From Pigoraptor chileana (Eukaryota; Opisthokonta; Filasterea), in assembly GCA_943704495.1 (NCBI GenBank), contig CALSCR010003951.1, positions 1 to 27,904 on the forward strand: 27,904 nt of DNA. Reading direction: 5' to 3'. Under the pieces are notes generated by a model. That model worked only from the letters and a program-made list of their open reading frames with translations, ran no database searches and was not told the DNA's origin. Positions 10,424-20,954 of the stretch are shown here, piece by piece; the stretch's first letter is position 1, and each line of letters begins with the position of its first letter. The position numbers and the translations under genes are program-made.

Positions 10424-11263
10424 ATGGCGCCTCACCGCAGCCGAGGCGCACGCGCGCAACCGACTAAGAAGCGTCCCCCGGCGAACGAGTTCAAGAAATG
10501 TGCTGTTAAGATGATGGATGATCCTGAGTACTTGCTAAGTGTGCTGCAGACACACAAAGCTCAATACGAAGCCGATAGGTGAGACACGTAACATAGCAGC
10601 ATAATGCCAATTGTTTTCTCAACAGATTCATCTTTTTGCTCCTGCCACATGTATGTGCCCTTGATTCATCAACTGAAGCGTGTCCAATCAAATACCACAA
10701 TGACTGATAATATCAGCTATCCTCCGTCGGTTTCCTTCACGCCGGGGTCCCTAGACAAGGCTGCTCTTGTTGCTTTGTGCGAAAATCTGCTATGCAGCCA
10801 CTGCATTCTGCAGACCAGATGCGCGGAATTGCAGTGCGAAATGTTCGCATGCATCCCTTGCGTGATCGCGCGCGTCAAGAGAGACGCCAACGCAAAAATG
10901 CGCAAGGGCTTCTACCTGTCGGATCGAGAGGCGAAGAAGCACGTGGTTGTCCACGTGAGTGACGACATCGGCCCTCACTACGAATGCGAATGCGGACGCG
11001 AGTTCTCGAGCATTAACAAGAGAGTGCCCAAGCAACACAATTGCCCGGGCCAGCCGTCCGCCGTCGATGACGACGCCTCTGATGACAGTGAGGGTGACAG
11101 CGAGGGTGACACGGACGGTGACACGGACGGTGACAGTGACAGAAACACTGACGGTACTACTGCCACTACTGTCGCCGGTGTCGGTGTCATCGGTGGCCGT
11201 GTTGGTGGTCGTGCACGCACGGCACGCACTAGGCTCACGAGGGCCACTGCGGGTGGTATCTGA
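10424..11263 (+). CDS. Putative cysteine-rich, acidic-repeat protein (unrecognised)
   Basis: I do not recognise this family. The model is exon 1 10424-10578 and exon 2 10717-11263, giving 233 residues, with donor AG|GTGAGA and acceptor ATATCAG|C. The N-terminus is basic (APHRSRGARAQPTKKRPP). Next comes a cysteine-rich stretch (CENLLCSHC, then CELQC-like and CIPC spacings), then YECECGREFSSINKRVPKQH-N-C, which could bind one zinc. An acidic repeat of EGD/DGD units follows, encoded by a GGTGAC-type tandem, and the C-terminus is Gly/Arg/Thr-rich. Alternatively translation starts at ATG 10700 without an intron; the downstream frame is the same. A nearer acceptor at 10625 shifts the frame. A nuclear zinc-binding protein is only a guess. 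It lies 0.8 kb from the transposon but outside its ends. Confidence 0.4.
11083..11150 (+). repeat. GGTGAC-type tandem repeat encoding EGD/DGD units
   Basis: Roughly 12-base units (GGTGACAGCGAG, GGTGACACGGAC and similar) encode repeated Glu/Asp-Gly-Asp. It lies inside the cysteine-rich gene and stays in frame. Confidence 0.75.
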
Positions 11264-11811
11264 CATGCCAGTGACGAAGCCCGTTGCTGCACGACCATAT
11301 TTACATCCACTGCGGTGCAGCGTCAACTGTCGGCAGATCCATTCTCGACTAGGAATGTCCATGCCTATACATGCAGGAGTACGAATACACATACCCATAC
11401 ACACACTCTCTCTGTGCATCAAACACACACGCACACAAACACGCGCGTTCCGATTGTTGCATCCTTCCGTGTAAAAAATACCGTCCATGACATGTTGAAA
11501 CAATCGTGAGAAAGAGAGTCGGGTGTTCATTACAAACTGCGCGTGCCGACCGCGGCTACAACAATCACCAAACCCTGCGCCGACAGAAGAGTGGTCTAGG
11601 ATTCAAGTCATTGGGCCACTAATCCCATGGACTCCAAAAGACTCAAGTCAGTGTCTTAGGCGCTGTGCCCATGGACTCCACAACTCTACGACAGAGAGAG
11701 AAAGAAAGAAAATGAAGAGAGACACTACCAACCAGTGCTCTTCTGCATTCTCAGTCGCAAATGCCCGTCGCAGGCTGGTAACGACGAGTCGACAGGGAAG
11801 ACCAGCTTCGC
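11264..11811. other. Spacer between convergent genes, with duplicated dispersed repeat
   Basis: This holds the 3' ends of the plus-strand cysteine-rich gene and the minus-strand histidine kinase. CA-rich simple sequence occupies about 11385-11445, and a two-unit dispersed repeat lies at 11597-11683. No gene is seen. Confidence 0.5.
11597..11683 (+). repeat. Dispersed repeat, copy 4 (two tandem units)
   Basis: The first unit runs from TAGGATTCAAGTCATTGGG to CCCATGGACTCC, and the second from ACTCAAGTCAGTGTC to GACTCCACAA. The second unit shares 31 identical bases (11653-11683) with 27076-27106. It lies about 130 bases beyond the stop codon of the histidine kinase, in antisense to it, so it may be in that gene's 3' untranslated region. 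Confidence 0.8.
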
Positions 11812-14800
11812 CTATCTGGACGTCACCGGACGACGAGCAACGGACAGGGCCGGCGATCGCCCAGGCTTTGCGAGCACGGAGCGCAGCACCGTCATTGACA
11901 GTGGCTTTGATATACAGTCGTTCATTCCCGCAGCATGACACCTGTGGAGAAGCGCCTCGGTGGGAGCACCGTCGATGACGGCGATGATGGTGGGTCGCGT
12001 GGTGCACGTGACAGGCAGTCGCGCTCGAATTTCCGCCGATGCGGACCATACACCTGCATATTGAAACGAGAATGCGATAGGGGTGGTTCAAAGAATGTTT
12101 ATGCACTGAACAAACAGTCGCACACTGAGCATGCGCGCGTTCATACCAGACACAGACACAGACACAGACACAGACACCACATATACGGAACCCACTCATT
12201 GCAGGACCTGGAAGGCTCGTGTCCAAGATGATAATGTCATAAGGAAGTCCCTTGTCGGCTGAATCAAGCGCCAATCGCACCGCGTCGGTGCCTGTTCGTG
12301 CCGTTGAAACAACGCATCCGTGCCTCTCCAATTGGTTCGCGGAAGCCATGCTGCAGACTGTCTTTTCGCACTCGACAAGAAGTACCCGTAGGCGACCGGT
12401 CGAGGGACTCGCTCCATCCGCCGCACTACGCAAATTGCTGTCGCAAAACGCGACGGCGCTGCTGCCGAGATCACCATCACGTGATTGGTCAGGCGTACCC
12501 GCGATCATAGCCGGCATTTCGGCGACACGTTCCAGTGGGTTGGTTCCATCGTCTCCCAATACTGTGCTGTAGTTGTTGTTGCTGTCTGTCTCTGCGTGTT
12601 GTGGGGCGAGGGTGTTCAGCGCCTCAGAAACGTCCGTCCGTGACGACGCCTGCGATAATGGCGTGCCAGACCAAGACCCAGACTGTCCAAACGAATCGCG
12701 AGACATTGCTGTCGCAGGCAATTGCCGCAACTTACCCACCATAGTCCCGGGAGACGGAGGAAGGTAAAAATCGGGCGGGAAGAAAAAGCGTTCCGACGGC
12801 AACGGAAGTTCAAACCAGAACGTCGACCCCTTTCCCAGTGTGCTCTCAAGACCAATGCGCCCGCCCATCATTTCAACAAGACGCTTGGAGATGGCGAGAC
12901 CGAGTCCACTGCCACCAAAAGCGCGCGTTGTCGACGAATCGACCTGCGTGAACATATGGAACAGCTTTGGCTGGTTCTCAGCTGCAATGCCAATGCCGTC
13001 GTCAGATATCGAACATCGCACAGCCTTTGCATCGGCCGTCTCCTCGACCGCGATTGAAATATGGCCGTCGCCCGGCGTGAACTTGATCGCATTGCCCAAT
13101 AGGTTCACAATAACTTGTCGCACTCGCGCGGGATCGTTGACCATGCACGGCACCTTCTTCACAGCGTCCACGCGTATTTTGATGCGCTTTGTCGCCGCCT
13201 GCGGGCCGAGAATGGCGGCGACGTCCATGCACACCGATGTGATGTCCATTGCAACGTTTTCAATCACCAACTGTTGTGCAGATATGCGCGAAAGCTCCAG
13301 TACGTCGTTGATGAGCACCAGGAGTCCGTCGCCGCATTTTTCGATAGTCCCGACAAACTCGCCCTGCTCCTCTGTGAGTGGAGTGCACTTGAGCAGTTCG
13401 GTGCTGCCCATGATGCCATACAGAGGGGTGCGTATCTGTGTGTGTGTGTTGTGTGTGTATGTGTGCGTGCGTGTGCCATATCTAATCGTAAGCATTGAGC
13501 GCAATCTGTTTCCACGTGCCGTGAATAGCTTAGAAAAAACAGTCTATCGATAGACAAAAAGCACAGGAAAAAAAGCGTCATACTGACCTCGTGCGACATT
13601 GTTGCCAGGAACTGGCTCTTGGCCTCGTTCGCCGATTCCGCGGCCTCCTTCTCGATGATCGCGGCCTCCAGCCGCTTCCTTTCGGTGATATCCCGCGTCA
13701 CTTTTGCGAATCCACACAGCTCTCCGTTGGTGTCAAACATGGCCGTAATGATTACATTTGCCCAGAACTGCGAGCCATCCTTGCGCACGCGCCATCCGTA
13801 GTCCTCATACCGACCCCCCTTTCGAGCTTCTCGAAGCTCCATCTCGGGCTTTCCGTCGTCAACATCGCTCTGAAGATAAAACTTGCTGAAATGCTGCCCT
13901 ATGATCTCGTCGGCAGTATATCCTTTGATTCTTTCCGCACCTGCGTTCCAGCTCGCAACGGTGCCGGAGACATCCAGCATGAAGATGGCGTAATCCTGTG
14001 CATGTATAATCGTTTATATCACATATATGTATGTGTTGTGTGTGTGTGTGTGTATATGTGTGTGTTGGATGTGAGTAACAGGAGCATTTAAGAGAGTTGA
14101 GACAGAGAGCAATAACATGTAGAGGTAATGCTCTGGAAACTACGACGGCTTTGTGCTCATACATCAGCATCATCAGCATCACGTATGCAGCCTATTACTG
14201 ACCTTCACGCTGCTGACAAGGAGTCTGAATCGTCCTTCACTCTCCCTCAACTCCTCCTCGGCGTGCTTGTGAATTGTAATGTCCCGCGCCACAACAGTAT
14301 ATCCACCCTTGCCACAGTCGTGCGACGTCAACACAACGTGCGCGTAGCCTGGTATCTTGCCACTGGCAGCCCGTCGCGTGAGCACTTCTCGTTCCGTGCG
14401 TCCCAATCGACGGGCAGTGGCCATGTCTTCCTCGGGGACGCCTGCCGCACACATACACACACAGTTATAATACGACACACACGCACACAAACCGCAATAT
14501 TCGACATTGTCAGTCAGGTGCAACATTATAATGAAGAACACTAATAAATCGGTGTGATGCGAATTTCATATGACATGCACACATGCAGTACATACCTGCA
14601 TGCCTATCGTCCTCTGTGTACAAGCAACGAAACGGCTTCCCAATACGATCAGCCGCAACCACGTCGTACACGTCTTCAGCTCCCTTGTTAAAAGTGACAA
14701 TGACCCCTGAGGCATCCAGTGTAATGAATGCGCAGTCACGGATGGTGGTAATGTGCAGCACGGGCACGTGACGCCGCCGCCACATTCGCACGACAGCTAC

Positions 14801-15052
14801 GGCGATAACAATAAAAGCAATTCCTAATAGTGTGGCGGCGAATTGGGATGCGCTCACGTGCAGGGAACCATACGCCCATGGAAAGCAAACGACGTTCACG
14901 TCTCCAACGAAAATGCATCCACTGGCACCGGTTTGATCGACGATGCCGCCATTCAGCATCATGCCGACGCCATTACCATGCGAAAACCCAGTGCAAGAAC
15001 CACCCGTGGCGTCAAGATCTTGGCCGTCGCCAGGTACGTATTGATGCGACAT
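11812..15052 (-). CDS. Membrane hybrid histidine kinase (TM-PAS-PAS-HisKA-HATPase-receiver)
   Basis: Predicted 864-residue phosphorelay sensor. Exons: 15052-14596, 14441-14203, 13995-13588, 13435-12187, 12053-11812, all GT-AG and in frame. ATG 15052 follows an in-frame stop closely. A single membrane helix lies at about 70-92. PAS1 (about 103-215) ends in a VARDITIHK PAC motif. PAS2 (about 230-345) has WNAGAERIKGYTADEIIG and GFAKVTRDITERK. The HisKA box ATMSHEIRTPLYGIMG spans the exon 3/4 junction with phospho-acceptor His367. The ATPase shows the N box (Asn483 region), SDDGIGI at 512-518, and GGSGLGL at 542-548. The receiver (about 717-850) keeps phospho-acceptor Asp773 and Lys834 (ISKP), but its acidic pair is Glu723-Cys724 and the usual Thr/Ser after the fourth strand is missing. 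The kinase half looks intact; the receiver may be weak. Expected partners (an HPt protein and a response regulator) are not in the window. Confidence 0.92.
12147..12178 (+). repeat. (ACAGAC)n tandem repeat in histidine kinase intron 4
   Basis: About five hexamer units lie a few bases inside the donor end of the last intron (12186-12054). On the coding strand it reads GTCTGT. Confidence 0.9.
13437..13474 (+). repeat. (TG)n microsatellite at the 3' splice site of histidine kinase intron 3
   Basis: On the coding (minus) strand this is a CA run that ends directly in the CACAG acceptor before exon 4 at 13435. Confidence 0.9.
14036..14066 (+). repeat. (TG)n microsatellite in histidine kinase intron 2
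   Basis: TG dinucleotide run interrupted by TATA, in the middle of the intron 14202-13996. Confidence 0.9.
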
Positions 15053-15210
15053 CGTCACACATTAAAAGTGCTGTCGATGGGCGTATCCAATACTATTCGA
15101 AAAGCACGGCACACTGAGCACCGCGCGAACAGCGTCGAAACAGAAGCAACGCGCGGCTGTCACTCTGTCGATTACAACCGACGGAAAGATTCACTGCGCA
15201 GGAAGACTGG

Positions 15211-15236
15211 AATATATATATATATATATAATATAA
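15211..15236. repeat. (AT)n microsatellite
   Basis: Perfect TA alternation with one interruption, about 160 bases upstream of the histidine kinase ATG. Confidence 0.95.
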
Positions 15237-15988
15237 GTTCCTCGGCCTCAGGCTTGGTTAGATGGCGCGCGGAGTATTCCGCCTGTAAACGTATGCCATA
15301 TTATATCATGGCCGGCGCACAGATCCACATGCAGTTGCAAGGTTGTGAGTGGAAAAATCACCCGAGAGCAGCTATAATAGATTAAAGCAGCTCAGCTGAC
15401 GACGGTAAACAAAGAAGGCAGTCAGAGACTAGAATACTATACTACGGCAGGGATGCATCATACGGTAGCTCGGGACCGTGCAGGTTGCATTTCGGCCGAT
15501 GTTATGCACACATACGGCATAGAGACGAGCACTATGCACATTAAACAGTCATATTACACATAATACACGTGTTGACGTCAGTCAGGCGCCGGCTACCGCC
15601 GACTCTTCATGAGTCGATTTCCACGGCTACTACTGAAGTACAGTCGGAACACTAAATCACTCACCACTTGTAATTTAATTCACCACGGACTGGAAACGGC
15701 GATGTCCGTCCACGGTTATCGATCGACACACGGGCATTACCGAGTAAATCGCACACCGCTGGCGACCCGCCGGCGGCAGCAGTTGGCCAGTCTGCCGTTG
15801 CAGACTGAAGGGTCAATAAATCAGAACTGGCGATTAACTCGCATGCGAATACGGTACAACTGATGACAACGTTTATATTCATGGCCGACACCAGCTTCAG
15901 TCTTCAATTTGAGTCGTTGCTCTGCAATGCGAAAGTAACTGACTAATTAAACCCACCGAGACAGCGGCTGACCACTAAGCTGATCTGA

Positions 15989-16366
15989 AAAACTGATCGG
16001 TCGCGGGTTGACGGACTTCGCAATTTTACGCGTGAAAGAGATGCAGCGGCTGTGGTGTGTATCATTGACGACGTAGTGCGCAAACGTATTACAAATACAG
16101 GCGTGCCGTTGTGGGAGTGCCGTTCGCTGTCAGTTTGTGTCACTCGGACTGATCGGCGTTGTGCGCACGCGCGGATGTTGGGGAGTAAATATCCTCCTAA
16201 TGAATCGAAGATAATGGAACGTTTGCAGGGCAATCCTGTGATATTGCCGCTCCTGCAAGCACGCCCATCAGGATTTGATCTCGTGTGGCGAGTCTTTTTT
16301 AGTTTTTGTACCGTGATATTGAACCTGACAAGAATGCTCCGAATGGGTGCGCAGAAAGAGAAATAA
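15989..16366 (+). other. Orphan open reading stretch, possible exon or gene relic
   Basis: An uninterrupted frame of 125 codons runs from just after a TGA at 15986 to a TAA. The first ATG comes only at 16175. The predicted peptide has an even amino-acid composition (for example VVCIIDDVVRKRITNTGVPL, then ARMLGSKYPPNESKIMERLQ), unlike the low-complexity frames nearby, but I recognise no domain. It could be an internal exon, a transposon relic, or chance. Confidence 0.2.
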
Positions 16367-16468
16367 AAAAATTTGAGTATGCCAATGAATCCCAAAAAGT
16401 ATCCGAATGACGCTACCCGATATTTCGGTATATATTCGGGGCTAATTTGAGGATGACAGACAGTTTAT

Positions 16469-16621
16469 ATTCACCAACTGCACCCATGAATGTAAGCGTC
16501 CGGTGCACGCGCCATCCCCCCCCCAGAGGGTGACAGAACGTGCAGTTCCGCATGTTCCCACCACTGTATTCAACCAACTGTGCCCTGAATGGAAGAGTCC
16601 GTGCACGCGCGACCCCAGAGG
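16469..16621 (+). repeat. Spaced imperfect direct repeat
   Basis: Copies at 16469-16529 and 16568-16621 share ATTCA(A)CCAACTG, CCATGAATG/CCTGAATGG, GTCC(G)GTGCACGCGC and CCCCAGAGG in order. Period about 100 bases. The function is unknown. Confidence 0.7.
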
Positions 16622-17367
16622 ATGGTTGGGTAAAGGTTTGCCCCAATAGAAACAAATGTTCCGCGGATTTTAAAAAAATAAAAAAATTTAACAAGCGGGG
16701 AATTTCGCAAAAAGGTAAATCTTTAATTTCTTGGAGTTTAGTGATACAAATCGCATACTTCAGAATATTTTTCTCTCTTTTGGTAATTTTTATATACGCA
16801 TTGTATATGTCTGTGTGCTAACGCATCCGCCATCCTTCAATCGAAAAGTCACGATTACGGAAGCATCATTGCTTACATATTGAGATGGATTCACGGACGA
16901 GTCTATTGCCTCAGTATGCACTGGACGTTTTATTGACGATTATTACGCAAAGACTTGCCATTCTCACGTTTTGATGTCAAGATTACAAGAAAACGAGTCG
17001 AGTTCAGTTGAGGTGCGTGCGTGCGTGCGTGTAGATGTTGACTTCGTCGTTCATCTTCCCCACACATGTTCTGAGGGTATAAATGGTTGCGCAAAACGTC
17101 GGCGGCATGCGTATCCCAGTTTTATTGGTGCACACATGCCACACAAAGAACACGAGACACACACACAAAGATAATGAGTAAAAAACCCTTATGACGTTGC
17201 GTGGGGGCAGTGCAAGGGATGTATTGTCCGCGTGCATGGATGTGCCCGGTATGGGATTCAATTCCAAATAATCCCACAAGAGGAGACACAGCAGACCATC
17301 TCAATCAGATGATGGCTTAAGATAATAAAAACGCAGAGAAGAAAATTCCCCCGTACGGGCTATTGAA

Positions 17368-20300
17368 TCAGAGGGCAGCAAGGCCGTCTACAAATTCCGC
17401 CCAGCGTGCATCGAATTCGGCCAGGGCGACAGAGCGCTCACCAGACGACATGGCGCTGTACTGCTCATACCCAAGACGACCAGGGGATCGTGCAAAGCGA
17501 ATGTCACACAGACAGAGGGAGAGAGAAAGAAAGAAAGAGGAAGAAGGGACGACCAGAAATCAGCATTCCATCAAGCAAACAGAAGATCGAAGGGATGGTG
17601 CGGTGTCAACTATCTGCATGCGCACGCGGACACAGGGCACACACAGTGGAGATGGCGCCAAAACAATCAAAAGGAGCCGCACCTGAAGCGAATTCTGGGC
17701 CATGAATTTGAGGGCGCGGATATCCAGGCGACCGCCGCCAAATCCCATAAACGCCTCGTAGAAATCGTGCGAGAGACCGACCGAGCCAAACAGCGCCGGA
17801 TCATCGCTGTTTATGGTGATGGGGAGGCCGCGATCGAGATAGGCCGAGGCGGGATGATTCCTCAGGTCTGGAACGAGCTTCTGTGAAGGCCCAATGTGTT
17901 TGGTGTTTGCGGAGGGTTTGTTCGATTGATGACAATGTGACGGTGTTAAAGAGGGAGGGGGAGACTGAGTTGCATGTGCAGACCCAGGTGCGCCAGATAC
18001 GCAGACGGAGAATTGTAAAGTGGAAGCAAGAAAGAAAGTGGTTTGCATCCACGCACCAGTACTTGGTTGGAGATTGGGCACACTTCCACCGCAATCTTAC
18101 GCTCGGCAACGATCTCCTCCACGAGAGGGTGATGCAGCAGAGCAAATCTGAGGCAAAAGGCACAACAAGGAGAAGAGGAAGGAGGGTTAGTGTTTATGCA
18201 TCGCAGGCGAGCGAGCGAGCGGGTCCCTCATGCGGGTGTTGGATTCAAGCGTATAGCTGGCGTGTTGCCGACAACAATGAGACAGACAGAAAGAGAGGCG
18301 ATAGAAAGTGCGCAAAATGTGTTGTGTGTGTGTGTGTGTATGTGTGAATGTATGTGTGTGTGTGTATGCGAGTGTGTGTGTATGTGTGTGTGTGTATGCG
18401 TGTGTGTGTATGTGTGTATGCGAGTGTGTGTGTGTGTGTATGCGTGTGTGTGTATGTGTGTATGCGAGTGTGTGTGTGTATGCGAGTGTGTGTGTGTGTA
18501 TGTATGAAAATGTGACGCACCCGTGTCCAATGCGGGTTGTGTTAAGCATCACAGCATCCATAAGATTGTCGTCGGCTCCTGACTCTGCAGCAAAATACCA
18601 ATCATCACGTGAAGCACAGAAACATGTTGGGGACATTCAGTTTCAGTCGTCTTCCAAAAAGAAACAGAAAATAAAAATAAATGAAAGAACTTCTTCTGCA
18701 AACGGCAACACTTTCACACACCCACACCCACACCCCATACGCGAAAGCAAACAAGCTGTCTTTTCTCTGCATAAAACTGCTTCAATCGCCGCACTGGCAG
18801 CCTAACCAAACCACACTGACAACACAATCTATGAACTCTCAGCGCGCTCCACAACGAGATACAGACCTTCCCAGTTTGTTTCGCCGGCATGGAGAAAGTA
18901 AGACAGTCGCACGCCCGCCTTCTCCTGCTTCTCGGCACTGGCGAGGAAAGTGTCCACGAAGTAAACGAGCGTATGCCCGGGATCTTCCCTCCCGACAAGA
19001 TCAAAACCGGCAAAAAATCCGGGAAATTTCATCGCGAGTGCGATGGCGTCGTCCATCTGTGCGGCGACGACATCTGCGTCAGCGGCACGAAGTCCGCAAT
19101 AAATCAACTTTGCGCCCGCAAATTTTCCGTTTGTGCTTTTTACGGCATCGGAAACGGCGGTTTGAAAGAGAGCCATTACTGTATGGCGATCGTAAAGGGT
19201 GCCGTCAGCCTCGTAGACAGACCCAAGCAGACTGCGGAGCTCAACGTACCTGAGTGTTTGTGTGCGCGCGATTATTGGAAAAGGAAACACATTGGTCAAC
19301 ATACATGTGCATTTGTGCCAGCATATACACCGACGCACACGCGCGGGGAAAAAAAAAAATCCCATGGGACCACACACTGCTATTGAAATGTGATTTGCTT
19401 CACAACTATGAATGTTTTGACTGAAATTGGTATTGCAAAAGCAACAATCTCGGAAGCATACAAAGACACAACAAGAAACAAAAAAGAACAAAAAGGAGCA
19501 ACAAGACAGAGAACATGAAAAACCCACTGGATATTATCCGCAGCAAAGTCCTCAAATGCCTTTCGAAAGTACAGTTCAAAGAACGGGCGATAGTTTATGA
19601 GGCCGTCTGCCGCAATGATCGACCCGTCAAACTTTCCCCATACAGCAGACTGCGTCGGGTAGGCTTCGTCCGGCTTCTCTGTGACCAGCGTGAGGAGGCG
19701 ATAGAGCGCGTCATCGTATGCCTCGGCACTCACTGCAGCCGCCCTTTCTTCCGCAACACCCGTCCACGTGCACTCGAATGGCGCGGAGCGGTCGCTGGGA
19801 TCCTTCACCGTCTTGTCGGGGAAGAAGCGAAAGTACGTTGACCCGTTGAGATGGCAGATTGCGCATCCTGGTAAATCCCAAGGGAGGGAATGAGAGACGG
19901 GAGTCAATATTAGAAATCCGACACAGTGCAGCCCCGTGGATGGACACACAAAAAGGGAATAGCAACAAAGCAAACACGTCGATGACAACAAATTTTATAT
20001 GAAGATGTAATGCAAAACATTCCGTACAACTCGTCAATCACCTTCCATGTAGGTCGCAGTCTGCACAACCCAGCGCGAGTCCACAATGGAATCGACATGG
20101 ACGTGAAGCAATCCGCCCTTTGGCATCTGATCATTGCGCAATAAAAGCGAAATTAGTGCGGCGTTATTGAAACAATTCGCGCAATTGTGTGTTGACTCCG
20201 TCCCACTGTAAACAGATACCACAGTAACAAAACGTACCTTTTGGATAGCCTTATAAACGGGACTGGCTTCGATGGCCTTCTGAGCATCGAAAAAGTGAAT

Positions 20301-20954
20301 CGCGGGCGGGAAGTCGTCGCGGTCTGCATATTGATTAAGCTCATCCCGCTACATTTGAAAGGTAAAAAAACACAGTTGTTAAAATCAGTTGTGCACCAAG
20401 GATACACGCACTTGTGTACGCAGTCACACCGCCAACAAAGCCACACGTTGGATTGAACAGAGAGGGTGGTAGCACTCCCACGCATTTGAATACTTAGAGA
20501 ACGAATATCATTGTCGCACACAACGCCCACCTTCAGCTTCATCAACACAGCATTTGCCTTGTCCTCATTGGTAGTGAGAGAAATTCCATTGTATGACTTC
20601 ATAAGCTCCTCTGCTTCGAAAAGCTCCGCACGAGCTTTGAGGTATCTATTACATACATACAAACACGTACCGCAAGAAGAAGAAAGTATAAAAATATGGC
20701 ATTATTAGAGATCAAGGACACGCATGATCACATAAGATGGCAGCAATTAGACTTCAAAACTAGTACCGTCGCAACATATTCGCAAGAAGCACATTTTAAA
20801 AAAAACACATTCACAAAGTTCCATTGCAGTCTACAGCCCTCCACAATCAACGAGTAAGATATGAGAATACGCACTCATCCTTGTCGCCAATGGGTGCGCT
20901 GTTGCACACGCAGACGGCCAATGCTAAGACAACGACGAGCCCCTTTGTAACCAT
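17368..20954 (-). CDS. ADA2: Secreted adenosine deaminase of the ADA2/ADGF family
   Basis: Predicted 519-residue enzyme that deaminates adenosine and deoxyadenosine to inosine forms outside the cell. Ten exons: 20954-20875, 20645-20531, 20348-20238, 20126-20042, 19867-19528, 19249-18867, 18584-18521, 18147-18057, 17880-17683, 17460-17368; every junction is GT-AG and the phase is kept. Residues 1-20 are a clear signal peptide (MVTKGLVVVLALAVCVCNSA). The ADGF N-terminal helical region follows, then PKGGLLHVHVD with zinc ligands His110 and His112. The receptor-binding insertion with CAIC at 132-135 and Cys163 is present. HAGETNWE gives His364 and catalytic Glu367, RIGHG gives His392, EVCPISNQVLK follows, and NSDDP gives Asp449-Asp450. 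Spacing and length match human ADA2 (511 residues) closely, so the enzyme should be active. Exon 7 has two in-frame acceptors six bases apart. It is divergent from the MFS transporter gene. Confidence 0.95.
18320..18508 (+). repeat. Long (GT)n/(GTATGC) microsatellite in ADA2 intron 7
   Basis: Nearly 190 bases of GTGTGTATG-type repeats fill the intron 18520-18148. On the coding strand it is CA-rich and begins close to the donor. His/Thr-rich open frames across it are artefacts of this repeat. Confidence 0.95.

Larger units (their letters stand above)
15053..17367. other. Long gene-poor spacer upstream of the histidine kinase
   Basis: This 2.3 kb holds the presumed promoter of the minus-strand histidine kinase and the 3' flank of the adenosine deaminase. 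It contains an AT microsatellite, a spaced direct repeat, and one open stretch at 15989-16366. Otherwise the sequence is unstructured and I recognise no gene. Confidence 0.5.

Noticed and set aside
10626-10703. Exon starting at the good acceptor TTCTCAACAG (10625) in the cysteine-rich gene
   Set aside because: In phase with exon 1 it stops after 26 codons and bypasses the long downstream frame. It was kept only as an alternative.
10790-11530. 246-codon minus-strand open frame
   Set aside because: Antisense shadow of the cysteine-rich gene; it consists of Val/Thr-rich repeats mirrored from the GGTGAC tandem.
18187-18636. His/Thr-rich and Cys/Val-rich open frames on both strands
   Set aside because: They are translations of the GT/CA microsatellite in ADA2 intron 7; only 18584-18521 is real coding sequence.
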